Shown here: one piece after another, positions 1 to 7,476 of the stretch | Position numbering within the stretch: the stretch's first letter is position 1 | Layout: each line of letters opens with the position of its first letter | Source of the DNA: JAVWGW01 sp036651575 | Lineage (GTDB): Bacteria; Actinomycetota; Coriobacteriia; Coriobacteriales; Eggerthellaceae | Reading direction: 5' to 3' | DNA length: 10,121 nt | Assembly (NCBI GenBank): GCA_036651575.1 | Contig: JAVVXN010000049.1 | Location: 1 to 10,121, forward strand | Notes under the pieces: generated by a model | What the model saw: the letters and a program-made list of their open reading frames with translations, nothing else | Database searches by the model: none | What the model was told of the DNA's origin: nothing | Position numbers and translations under genes: made by a program

Positions 1-449
1 CCATCTTGGCTTTCAACATTCCGAACAACCGTGCAATGATGCACTTGGATACCGTTTTCACTCAGATTGACACCGATAAATTTACGGTGCATCCCGGCAT
101 CCTCGGTCCTTTGACCGTTTTCGAGATCACTCCCGACGGCGACGGCATCAAGGTTGTCGAAATCAAAGATACTCTCGAGAAGATTCTTGAGAAGTATGTT
201 GGCATGCCGGTTGACGTTATTCCCTGCGGCGGCGGCGATCGTATCGCAGCTGAACGCGAACAGTGGAATGATGGCTCCAACACGTTGTGCATCGCTCCGG
301 GCACGATTGTTGTCTACGAGCGCAATGATGTCACCAACGCGCTTCTGGAGGAAAAAGGCCTTAACGTTATCAAGGTTCCCTCCGCTGAACTTTCCCGTGG
401 TCGTGGCGGCCCGCGTTGCATGAGCATGCCGATTATCCGCGAGGACTAG
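1..449 (+). CDS. arcA: Arginine deiminase, C-terminal part (5' end outside window)
   Basis: Arginine deiminase hydrolyses L-arginine to citrulline and ammonia in the cytoplasm, the first step of the ADI pathway. Only about the last 149 residues are visible, roughly a third of a usual protein of about 400 residues. The frame is open to the left edge, so the in-frame TTG at position 6 is not a start. The visible part carries the family signatures: MMHLDTVF, with the catalytic His and Asp; GGGDRIAAEREQWNDGSN; and near the C-terminus GRGGPRCMSMP, whose Cys matches the nucleophile that forms the amidino-thioester intermediate. The protein ends IIRED followed by TAG. It is followed after 128 nt by arcB on the same strand. 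Identification is firm; the start, the promoter and any upstream regulator cannot be seen. Confidence 0.97.
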   Translation, partial: ILAFNIPNNRAMMHLDTVFTQIDTDKFTVHPGILGPLTVFEITPDGDGIKVVEIKDTLEKILEKYVGMPVDVIPCGGGDRIAAEREQWNDGSNTLCIAPGTIVVYERNDVTNALLEEKGLNVIKVPSAELSRGRGGPRCMSMPIIRED

Positions 450-461
450 TTTACGAGTTTT

Positions 462-537
462 CCCCTCCGAATTTCAAATTCCCTGGCGGGTGCAGGCTGG
501 GGAATTGGAAGGGCGGAAGGCACTTGTGTCTTTCGCC
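462..537 (+). promoter_or_regulatory. Two overlapping, mutually exclusive hairpins between arcA and arcB
   Basis: Hairpin A pairs 462-483 with 500-520. It has a perfect 7-bp core (AATTCCC with GGGAATT) around a 16-nt loop, and its outer part is interrupted by mismatches. Hairpin B pairs GGCGGAAG (512-519) with CTTTCGCC (530-537), 8 bp including one G-T wobble, and is followed by an AT-rich stretch with TTTTT at 547-551. Both hairpins use 512-519, so they cannot form together. Possible roles are partial termination, mRNA processing or 3'-end protection that sets the arcA to arcB ratio; these are inferences. I found no convincing -35/-10 pair for a separate arcB promoter here. Confidence 0.5.
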
Positions 538-577
538 ATATATACATTTTTAATTGATATTTAGAAAGGAATCATCA

Positions 578-1573
<996 letters not shown>

Positions 1574-1587
1574 TTGGAGAGTAAACT

Positions 1588-2541
1588 ATGCCATATGAAA
1601 AAGGATCCGGAAAACGCCTGGTTATCGCACTTGGCGGCAACGCTTTAGGCAATACGCCTGAAGAACAGCTCGAATTGGTGCAAGACACCGCAAAGCACAT
1701 CGTTGATTTGGTCGCTGAAGGCTATGACGTCGTGGTTTCTCACGGCAATGGCCCTCAGGTTGGCATGATCAAGACCGCTACCGACTTTGCTGCCGCGCAT
1801 GGTGCTGGCACCCCTGAAATTCCTTTCCCGGAATGCAGCGCGATGAGCCAGGGTTACATCGGCTATCAGCTTCAGCAGGCCATTTTGCGTCAGGTGAAAG
1901 CGCGCGACATCATGAAGGGTTGCTGCTCCATTATCACCCAGACGGTTGTCGATCCTCAGGATCCCGCGTTCCAGAACCCGACCAAGCCCATCGGTGCTTT
2001 CATGACCGAAGAAGAAGCTAAGGCTAAGGCCGAGGAAACCGGTTACGTGTACAAAGAAGATGCTGGCCGCGGCTGGCGTCAGGTTGTTGCATCTCCCAAG
2101 CCCCTGCGCATCGTTGAATTTGATGCTATCAGTGACTTGATGGATGCTGGCTACATCGTTATCTCCACCGGTGGCGGCGGCGTGCCGGTATTCGAAGAAA
2201 ACAATTCTTACAGCGGCGTTCCTGCCGTTATCGACAAGGATCGTTCTTCTGCGAAACTGGCTACCGACAGCCACGCTGACATGTTGATCATCTTGACTGC
2301 TGTTCCTCGCGTGTGTGTTAACTTCAACACGCCCGAGCAGGAAGAGATTTCTGAGATGAGCGTTGCCGAAGCACGCAAGTATATCGAAGAAGGACAGTTC
2401 GCTCCGGGGAGCATGCTGCCTAAGGTCGAAGCTTGCATTGACTTTGTTGAGCATTACAATGATGGCAAGGCTTTGATTACGTCGCTCGAACAGGCAGCTG
2501 CAGGCCTGCGCGGCGAAACAGGGACTATTATTTCCGCCTAG
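1588..2541 (+). CDS. arcC: Carbamate kinase
   Basis: Carbamate kinase transfers the phosphate of carbamoyl phosphate to ADP, giving ATP and carbamate, which falls apart to CO2 and NH3. This is the energy-yielding step of the ADI pathway. The 317-residue protein shows the amino-acid-kinase fold signatures: ALGGNAL (14-20), SHGNGPQVG (51-59), the STGGGGVPV glycine-rich loop (193-201), VIDKDRSSAKLA (214-225, with the conserved Lys) and FAPGSMLPKVEA (271-282). The last residues, GLRGETGTII, are also typical. The ATG at 1588 has GGAGA 7 nt upstream. The gene follows arcB by 14 nt and is followed by a strong terminator-like hairpin before the transporter gene. Confidence 0.97.
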   Translation: MPYEKGSGKRLVIALGGNALGNTPEEQLELVQDTAKHIVDLVAEGYDVVVSHGNGPQVGMIKTATDFAAAHGAGTPEIPFPECSAMSQGYIGYQLQQAILRQVKARDIMKGCCSIITQTVVDPQDPAFQNPTKPIGAFMTEEEAKAKAEETGYVYKEDAGRGWRQVVASPKPLRIVEFDAISDLMDAGYIVISTGGGGVPVFEENNSYSGVPAVIDKDRSSAKLATDSHADMLIILTAVPRVCVNFNTPEQEEISEMSVAEARKYIEEGQFAPGSMLPKVEACIDFVEHYNDGKALITSLEQAAAGLRGETGTIISA

Positions 2542-2574
2542 TCTGCAAACGGGGCGCGTAATAGTCGAAGAGAA

Positions 2575-2631
2575 AAGGTCCTTAGGGCTCGGTGTTCGAA
2601 AGAGCTCTCCTGTTCTAGGGACCTTCTTTTT
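2575..2631 (+). terminator. Intrinsic terminator / possible attenuator between arcC and arcD
   Basis: AAGGTCCTTAG (2575-2585) pairs with CTAGGGACCTT (2615-2625), giving an 11-bp stem with one G-T wobble. A nested inner stem pairs GGCTC (2586-2590) with GAGCT (2602-2606). The stem is followed by CTTTTT (2626-2631), the form of a Rho-independent terminator on the + strand. The T-tract ends exactly where the arcD Shine-Dalgarno run GAGGGGG (2632-2638) begins. There is therefore no room for a promoter between terminator and arcD, and arcD must be reached by read-through or anti-termination. The terminator form is seen directly; conditional control is inference. Confidence 0.85.
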
Positions 2632-2642
2632 GAGGGGGCATT

Positions 2643-4241
2643 ATGACTGAGAAAGTAGTTAAGGACAAGAGTACGAAAAAAAAGCGATCGATTTCATCGT
2701 TTACTATTTTGGTACTTATGTTAATCGTTTTGGCCGTTATAACGATAATCGTTGCGGCAACGGGCGCTGAAGGGGTAACGGGTGCCACCCTTTCCAATGT
2801 GACCACGGCTCCGGTCAAGGGTTTCACCGATGCGCTTCCGGTATGTTTGTTTGTTATGATTTTGGGTGGCTTCTTGGGTATTGTGACCGAGACGGGCGCC
2901 TTGGATGCGGGCATTGCAACGCTTGTTCGCAGCCTTAAGGGTAACGAACTCATTTTGATTCCGATTCTGATGTTCATCTTCTCTCTCGGCGGTACCACCT
3001 ACGGTATGTGCGAGGAGACGGTTCCATTTTATTTATTGTTGGCTGCCACCATGGTTGCTGCTGGCTTCGACAGTATTGTCGGTGCTGCGGTTGTTTTGTT
3101 GGGTGCTGGCTGCGGTGTTTTGGGTTCTACCGTGAATCCGTTTGCCGTTGGAGCTGCTGTGGACTCTCTCAGCGGTACCGGAATCGAAGTGAACCAAGCC
3201 ATTATCATCGGACTTGGTGCAGCACTCTGGCTTTCCTCTTTATTGATTTCGATTTTCTTCGTTATGCGTTATGCAAAAAAGGTTAAAGCCAATAAGGGCT
3301 CGACTATCATGTCTTTGCAAGAGCAAGAAGTCATGCAGGAAGAGTTCGGTGACGATGAGCAAATTGCGGGTGGCGCTCCGCTGGCAGAAAAGAAATTGAC
3401 CGGCCGTCAAAAGGGCGTTCTTATTGTCTTTGCTCTCACCTTTATCATTATGATTGCCAGTTTTATTCCGTGGGAATCGTTTGGTGTTGAAATCTTTAAT
3501 GCGGGTGCGGTTACTGAAGAGGTTACCACCGCTGTTTCTGGTGAAGACATCTCTGCTGCTTGGACGGATTCCGAAGTGGGTGGCGAACTTGCCTTTACCG
3601 GTAATGTTCAGGCTAAGGTAACGACTGAAGAAGCTGTTTCTGATGGTTGGAGCGCTTTTTTGACCGGTATTCCGATGGGTCAATGGTACTTCGATGAAGC
3701 GTCTACGTGGTTTTTGCTGATGGCTATCGTCGTTGGTTTTGTCGGCGGCGTTTCCGAAAGCCGTTTCGTCAAGGCCTTCATCAACGGTACTGCCGACATG
3801 ATGAGCGTCGTCATGATTATCGCATTGGCTCGTTCCATTACGGTATTGATGGGTGAAACCGGTCTCGATCAGTGGATCCTCACGAATGCGGCAAACTTCC
3901 TTTCTGGAGTATCTGCAATCATCTTCGCTCCGCTTTCCTACCTGCTCTACCTTGTTTTGAGTTTCTTGATTCCGTCTTCGTCGGGCATGGCAACGGTTTC
4001 CATGCCGATCATGGGTCCTTTGGCCAGCCAGCTTGGATTCTCGGTTGAGACAATGGTCATGATCTTTAGCGCTGGCAACGGTCTTATCAACCTCTTTGCA
4101 CCGACCTGTGGTGCAATCATGGGTGGTCTTGCTATCGCTAAGATCGAATATACGACATGGTTGAAGTTCTCGATGAAGATTATCGTGACGATTGGCATCG
4201 TCAGCGTGGTTATTTTGACGGCGGCTATGCTGATCCTGTAA
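2643..4241 (+). CDS. arcD: YfcC/DcuC-family membrane transporter, probable arginine/ornithine antiporter
   Basis: This 532-residue integral membrane protein probably exchanges external arginine for the ornithine made by ArcB, so uptake costs no energy. The N-terminus is Lys-rich (cytoplasmic), the first membrane segment spans about 19-40, and roughly a dozen hydrophobic segments follow. Family hallmarks are GGTTYGMCEETVPFY (116-130), GAGCGVLGSTVNPFAVGAA (154-172), TGIPMGQWYFDE (341-352) and SSSGMATVSMPIMGP (445-459), as in YfcC-type carriers encoded with arc genes of other Gram-positive bacteria. A cytoplasmic linker lies at about 210-256 (KKVKANKG and an acidic patch). A strongly acidic non-membrane stretch at about 281-335 is predicted to face outward. 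The ATG at 2643 follows GAGGGGG by 4 nt. It is not the APC-type ArcD of Pseudomonas. The substrate rests on the neighbouring arcABC genes. Confidence 0.88.
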   Translation: MTEKVVKDKSTKKKRSISSFTILVLMLIVLAVITIIVAATGAEGVTGATLSNVTTAPVKGFTDALPVCLFVMILGGFLGIVTETGALDAGIATLVRSLKGNELILIPILMFIFSLGGTTYGMCEETVPFYLLLAATMVAAGFDSIVGAAVVLLGAGCGVLGSTVNPFAVGAAVDSLSGTGIEVNQAIIIGLGAALWLSSLLISIFFVMRYAKKVKANKGSTIMSLQEQEVMQEEFGDDEQIAGGAPLAEKKLTGRQKGVLIVFALTFIIMIASFIPWESFGVEIFNAGAVTEEVTTAVSGEDISAAWTDSEVGGELAFTGNVQAKVTTEEAVSDGWSAFLTGIPMGQWYFDEASTWFLLMAIVVGFVGGVSESRFVKAFINGTADMMSVVMIIALARSITVLMGETGLDQWILTNAANFLSGVSAIIFAPLSYLLYLVLSFLIPSSSGMATVSMPIMGPLASQLGFSVETMVMIFSAGNGLINLFAPTCGAIMGGLAIAKIEYTTWLKFSMKIIVTIGIVSVVILTAAMLIL

Positions 4242-4269
4242 TATACCCGCTTCAAAGAACTATTTCTCG

Positions 4270-4305
4270 CAAGCGCCTCCACCTGTGTGGGGGCGCTTGT
4301 TCTGT
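4270..4305 (+). terminator. Terminator at the end of the arc cluster
   Basis: CAAGCGCCTCCAC (4270-4282) and GTGGGGGCGCTTG (4287-4299) form a 13-bp stem with one G-T wobble and a 4-nt loop, 28 nt after the arcD stop. The tail TTCTGT is a poor T-tract, so termination may be partial or assisted, but position and stem strength fit the end of the arc transcript. From 4306 to 4418 I see no gene and no clear signal. Confidence 0.8.
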
Positions 4306-4418
4306 AAGCCCGTGGCGGCATGTTTTGATTTCTTGCAGGCATGATGGGGCTTTCGCACCCGCTTTTTGGTGGCCACGTAAGAAAGAAACGCTCGGTGTGT
4401 AGGGTAAATGTTCGGGCG

Positions 4419-4450
4419 AAAAAAATGCCCCGTCATTTCTGTCGGGGCAT
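4419..4450 (-). terminator. Intrinsic terminator of the DUF1508 gene
   Basis: Read on the - strand, ATGCCCCG and CGGGGCAT form an 8-bp stem (4425-4432 with 4443-4450) around a 10-nt loop and are followed by a run of T (the A run at 4419-4425 on the + strand). It lies about 40 nt after the stop codon of the - strand gene ending at 4491. Stem and T-tract are those of a normal Rho-independent terminator. Confidence 0.9.
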
Positions 4451-4490
4451 AAAAGGTAAGCAGATTGTTTCGTGAGATCCTGCTGGATAG

Positions 4491-4859
4491 CTAGCCTTCA
4501 ACAATTTCGGCGGCAGCGGCGTTGGCCTGCACGGAGGCAACACCTTTCTTGCAGCTTTCCTTGGAGACGTAACCCTGAGAACCGATGATATTTTCCCCGT
4601 TGGCCGCAGTGAGACGGAAACGGAATTCGCCAGCATGATCGGAATAAACTTCATACTTCGGGTGTTTTTCGCTTGAACCTTCCACCGTTTGGTCTTCGAC
4701 GGCAGCTATCGGGGCATTCTTTTTCACTGACTCAATGCCCTTTTTGCAGCTTTCTTTAGAGGTGTAGGCTTGAGAGATGGCGATAGTTTCGCCGTTGACC
4801 GCTGCCAAACGAAATGTAAATTTTCCTGTTTCGCTTTCGTGAATATGAAATTTTCCCAT
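4491..4859 (-). CDS. Tandem DUF1508 (YegP/UPF0339-type) small protein
   Basis: This 122-residue soluble protein is made of two copies of the short DUF1508 module. Copy 1 (about residues 3-54) carries GKFTFRLAAVNGETI, SQAYTSKESCKKGI and SVKKNAP. Copy 2 (about 68-118) carries GEFRFRLTAANGENI, SQGYVSKESCKKGV and SVQANA. They are joined by an acidic, polar linker. Proteins of this family are small beta-rich proteins of unknown biochemical role, known from YegP, so no function is assigned. There is no signal peptide or membrane segment. The ATG at 4857-4859 has GAAAGGA upstream on the - strand, with about 9 nt spacing. The gene has its own likely promoter upstream and an intrinsic terminator downstream, so it can be a single-gene transcript, although the GNAT gene lies upstream on the same strand. 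Confidence 0.9.
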   Translation of the reverse strand: MGKFHIHESETGKFTFRLAAVNGETIAISQAYTSKESCKKGIESVKKNAPIAAVEDQTVEGSSEKHPKYEVYSDHAGEFRFRLTAANGENIIGSQGYVSKESCKKGVASVQANAAAAEIVEG

Positions 4860-4880
4860 GGTGCGATTTCCTTTCGATTG

Positions 4881-4910
4881 ACCCCCACGGCCTTATGGTA
4901 ACCCCCACGG
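4881..4910. repeat. 10-bp direct repeat within the DUF1508 promoter
   Basis: ACCCCCACGG occurs exactly at 4881-4890 and again at 4901-4910, with starts 20 bp apart, about two helical turns. One copy lies in the spacer between the proposed -35 and -10 boxes and the other covers the expected start of transcription. Exact copies on one face of the helix in this position suggest a repressor operator. The binding protein is unknown. Confidence 0.55.
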
Positions 4911-4920
4911 TTGCTGTAAA
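4892..4920 (-). promoter_or_regulatory. Probable sigma-70 type promoter of the DUF1508 gene
   Basis: On the - strand, TTTACA (4915-4920; five of six bases of TTGACA) is followed after 17 nt by CATAAG (4892-4897; four of six bases of TATAAT). Transcription would start near 4885, giving a leader of about 26 nt before the ATG at 4859. The -35 box overlaps a small palindrome, GTAAA-G-TTTAC, at 4916-4926. The fit is fair, not perfect. Confidence 0.5.
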
Positions 4921-4950
4921 GTTTACTATATCGAAAGAGGAGCTGCTAGC

Positions 4951-5373
4951 TTATAGTTGTTTTTTCATCCAAATATGTTCAACGTGCTCATCGAGTTCTA
5001 CGGGGCCGAATGCTTGGTATCCGAGTTTTTCGTAAAAAGGAGTGACGCGACACTGCGCATGGAGTTTCATGCAGTTTGCGCCTGCCGCCCGCGCGGTTTC
5101 TTCGGAAAAGGCGAGTATCGCGCTGCCGATGCCGCACGTTCGATATTCGGGCATAACCGCCAGGCGCCCGAATATGAAGGTGTTCGCGCTTTCGTCATCG
5201 GGAAAGATGCGTGAACAACCTATGCACACACCCTTGGTGTAAACGGTGATGTGATGGGCTTTGGTGGTGTCGATCGTGTCAAATTCGTCGCTAAAACCCT
5301 GCTCTTCGATAAAGACTTTCCTGCGGATCATAAAAGCATCATCTTGATTGCCAATGCGGTAGGTTGTATCCAT
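4951..5373 (-). CDS. GNAT family N-acetyltransferase
   Basis: This 140-residue cytoplasmic protein has the GNAT fold and should transfer an acetyl group from acetyl-CoA to an amine; the acceptor is unknown. The N-terminal part IRRKVFIEEQG (16-26), followed by acidic residues and an HH pair at 40-41, is typical of the YjcF/ElaA-like branch. The acetyl-CoA pyrophosphate-binding motif is GRLAVMPEYRTCGIGSA (69-85), with R78-x-x-G81-x-G83. The C-terminal FYEKLGYQAFG (113-123) and EHIWMKK (132-138) are also characteristic. The start ATG at 5371-5373 has GAGGA a few nt upstream. It is oriented away from argS, and the DUF1508 gene follows 91 nt downstream on the same strand. Upstream there are loose matches to TTGACA (5405-5410) and TAAAAT (5410-5415), but they overlap and do not form a proper promoter pair. 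Confidence 0.92.
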   Translation of the reverse strand: MDTTYRIGNQDDAFMIRRKVFIEEQGFSDEFDTIDTTKAHHITVYTKGVCIGCSRIFPDDESANTFIFGRLAVMPEYRTCGIGSAILAFSEETARAAGANCMKLHAQCRVTPFYEKLGYQAFGPVELDEHVEHIWMKKQL

Positions 5374-5566
5374 GATTTCCTCTTCTGTGGAATGCGGCAG
5401 CTTGTGTCAATTTTACGCCAAAGCTTAAGGGGAAGCGCCGTGGTTGTCGAGGGGATTAAATCGGCAAAACTGGTGGTGGCGGGTAGGGGAGGCGCTGTAG
5501 TTGTAGCGCTGCTTGTGTGAGCAAAACGCGAACGATTCGGCCTCGGGGGATTTATTCGATGAAGCG

Positions 5567-5575
5567 TGTTAAAAT
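5567..5575 (+). promoter_or_regulatory. Extended -10 promoter of argS
   Basis: TGTTAAAAT at 5567-5575 is a TGn-extended -10 element (TAAAAT, five of six bases of TATAAT). No good -35 hexamer lies 16-18 bp upstream, as is common for extended -10 promoters. Transcription would begin near 5582, giving a leader of about 32 nt. The rest of the divergent spacer (5374-5566) holds only a weak 5-bp inverted repeat, GCGCT/AGCGC, at 5492-5509. Confidence 0.6.
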
Positions 5576-5613
5576 CAAGAGCCAATATCGTCAAACGGAT
5601 GAAAGAATGAGAC

Positions 5614-7341
5614 ATGCAGATTCGTGAACAACTGGAAAACCTGGTCAACGATGCGCTGAAAAACGCCATTGATAGTGGCAAGCTTGCCTTAGACGAGATG
5701 CCAGAAGCCGCCTTGGAACGCCCTCGTGACGAATCCAATGGCGATTGGGCTTCGACAGTTGCTTTGCGATGTGCGAAACAGGCGAAAATGAATCCGCGGC
5801 AGATCGCGGAAATCATCGTTGGTGAACTTCCCCAAAACGACCTGGTCGCTTCTACGGAAATTGCCGGTCCCGGCTTCATCAACCTGACGCTTTCCCCGGC
5901 AGTTTTTCAGGGCGTTGCGCGCATTGTGCGTACTGAAAAGGGTGATTTTGGCAAGGGTGAGATCCCGGCTGGTGAAAGCTTTGTCAACCTTGAATACGTT
6001 TCGGCTAATCCGACCGGCCCCATGCATGTGGGGCATGGCCGCTGGGCAACGCTCGGCGATGCTATGGCTCGCGTGATGCGCCATGCTGGCTATGACGTTT
6101 ATGAAGAATTCTATATCAACGATCACGGCACCCAAATGGACATCTTCGGCACTTCGGTTGCAGTGCGTTATCTGCAGCTGCTGGGTCACGATGTTGCAAT
6201 GCCGGAAAATTCTTACGGTGGCGGCTATGTGAAGGATATCGCTCAGGGCATCATAGATCGCGATGGCGACAAGTGGGCGGCGGTTGAAGAAGCTGAGCGC
6301 ATGGCGGCATTCCGCGAACTTGCTTACCACGAAATGCTGCAAGATATGAAAGATACGCTTGCTGGTTTCGGTAATCATTTTGAGTGCTGGTTTTCGGAGC
6401 GGAGTCTTTATGTGGTTGGTCCCGATGGCACGAGTCCCGTCACCCGTTCGCTTGCCTCGATGGACGAAAAGGGCTATATCTACAAAAAAGAAGGCGCTGT
6501 GTGGTTTAAATCCACGGCCTTCGGCGACGAAAAAGATCGCGTATGCATCAAGGAAAATGGCGAGTACACCTACTTCATGAGCGACGTTGCCTATCATTAC
6601 GACAAGCTTGAACGCGGATTCGATCACCTGATCAACATTTGGGGCGCCGATCATCACGGCTACGTGAAGCGCTGTGAAGCGATGCTTGAAGCCTGGGGTC
6701 GTCCCGGCGCTTTGGAAGTCGTGCTTGGTCAGCTGGTAAATCTGTATCGCGATGGCGAAGCTGTTCGCATGTCGAAGCGCACGGGCGAAATGGTCACCTT
6801 TAAGGAGCTGATTGAGGAGGTTGGTGTGGATGCGACGCGTTATCTTATGCTTTCTCGCTCAAGCGATCAGCCTATCGATTTCGATATTGAGGCTGCCAAG
6901 AAAAAAGATGCTTCCAACCCGGTCTACTATGTGCAGTATGCCCACGCTCGCATCTGTTCAATTTTGCGGAGGGTTGCACCGGAGGCATCGGTTGAAGCGG
7001 TTGCCGCTAACACGATGACGATGGATGAACTGTCTGCTCAGCTGATTCCGCTCGATACCGATCTTTCGCGCCTGGTGGAGCCGAGCGAGCTTGCGCTCAT
7101 GCGCACTATGAGCGCGTTTGGGGAATTGGTTACCCAGGCCGCGCGCGATCGTGCCCCCTTCCGTTTGACCCACTATGCCCAGGATTTGGCGGGAACATTC
7201 CATCAGTTCTATACCACCTGCCATGTCATCGGTGAAGATGCTGAACTTCAGGCAGCGCGCCTGTATTTGCTCGATGCGAGCCGCATTGTGCTGGCGAAGT
7301 CGTTGGATCTTTTGGGAGTATCGGCTCCAACCGAAATGTAG
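5614..7341 (+). CDS. argS: Arginyl-tRNA synthetase
   Basis: This class I aminoacyl-tRNA synthetase charges tRNA-Arg with arginine at the cost of ATP. The 575-residue length is normal. The N-terminal Add-1 type domain covers about 1-110. The catalytic domain begins with VSANPTGPMHVGH, whose HVGH (138-141) is the HIGH signature. WGADHHGY (343-350) and MSKRTG (386-391), the KMSKS-equivalent loop of ArgRS, follow. The C-terminal DALR anticodon-binding domain begins near YVQYAHARICSILRR (439-453). The ATG at 5614 is preceded in frame by TGA (5608-5610), so it is the furthest upstream start, and MQIREQLENLVNDAL is a normal ArgRS N-terminus. The Shine-Dalgarno is weak (GAAAG, 5601-5605), and two tiny ORFs lie just upstream. 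It competes with ArcA for arginine, but co-regulation is not shown. Confidence 0.97.
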   Translation: MQIREQLENLVNDALKNAIDSGKLALDEMPEAALERPRDESNGDWASTVALRCAKQAKMNPRQIAEIIVGELPQNDLVASTEIAGPGFINLTLSPAVFQGVARIVRTEKGDFGKGEIPAGESFVNLEYVSANPTGPMHVGHGRWATLGDAMARVMRHAGYDVYEEFYINDHGTQMDIFGTSVAVRYLQLLGHDVAMPENSYGGGYVKDIAQGIIDRDGDKWAAVEEAERMAAFRELAYHEMLQDMKDTLAGFGNHFECWFSERSLYVVGPDGTSPVTRSLASMDEKGYIYKKEGAVWFKSTAFGDEKDRVCIKENGEYTYFMSDVAYHYDKLERGFDHLINIWGADHHGYVKRCEAMLEAWGRPGALEVVLGQLVNLYRDGEAVRMSKRTGEMVTFKELIEEVGVDATRYLMLSRSSDQPIDFDIEAAKKKDASNPVYYVQYAHARICSILRRVAPEASVEAVAANTMTMDELSAQLIPLDTDLSRLVEPSELALMRTMSAFGELVTQAARDRAPFRLTHYAQDLAGTFHQFYTTCHVIGEDAELQAARLYLLDASRIVLAKSLDLLGVSAPTEM

Positions 7342-7346
7342 CAACC

Positions 7347-7473
7347 TGACGGCGCGCCCTGGTGGGCATATAACCGTTCAGGCCTCTCGTCGCCCTCGCA
7401 CGCGTACAAGGTACGCTTAGCTCGGTGCGACTCGGTCCTTCACGATTATCTGCACCGCCAGGGCGCGCCTGAC
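7347..7473. repeat. 119-bp inverted-repeat element flanked by TGAC (MITE-like or REP-like)
   Basis: Arms at 7351-7365 and 7455-7469 pair over 15 bp, 12 of them perfect (GGCGCGCCCTGG) and one a G-T wobble. Immediately outside both ends is TGAC (7347-7350 and 7470-7473), which looks like a 4-bp target-site duplication. The inside is also structured: TCGCAC (7396-7401) pairs with GTGCGA (7425-7430), enclosing GCGTAC-AAG-GTACGC (7402-7416). There is no ORF inside. It starts 6 nt after the argS stop. A non-autonomous mobile element (MITE) or a REP-type palindromic element fits; a large terminator structure for argS is also possible, but there is no T-tract. Confidence 0.55.
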
Positions 7474-7476
7474 TCT

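Noticed and set aside
2542..2574. A separate promoter for arcD upstream of the terminator stem
   Set aside because: TAATAG at 2559-2564 could be read as a -10 box, but no -35 box lies at a suitable distance.
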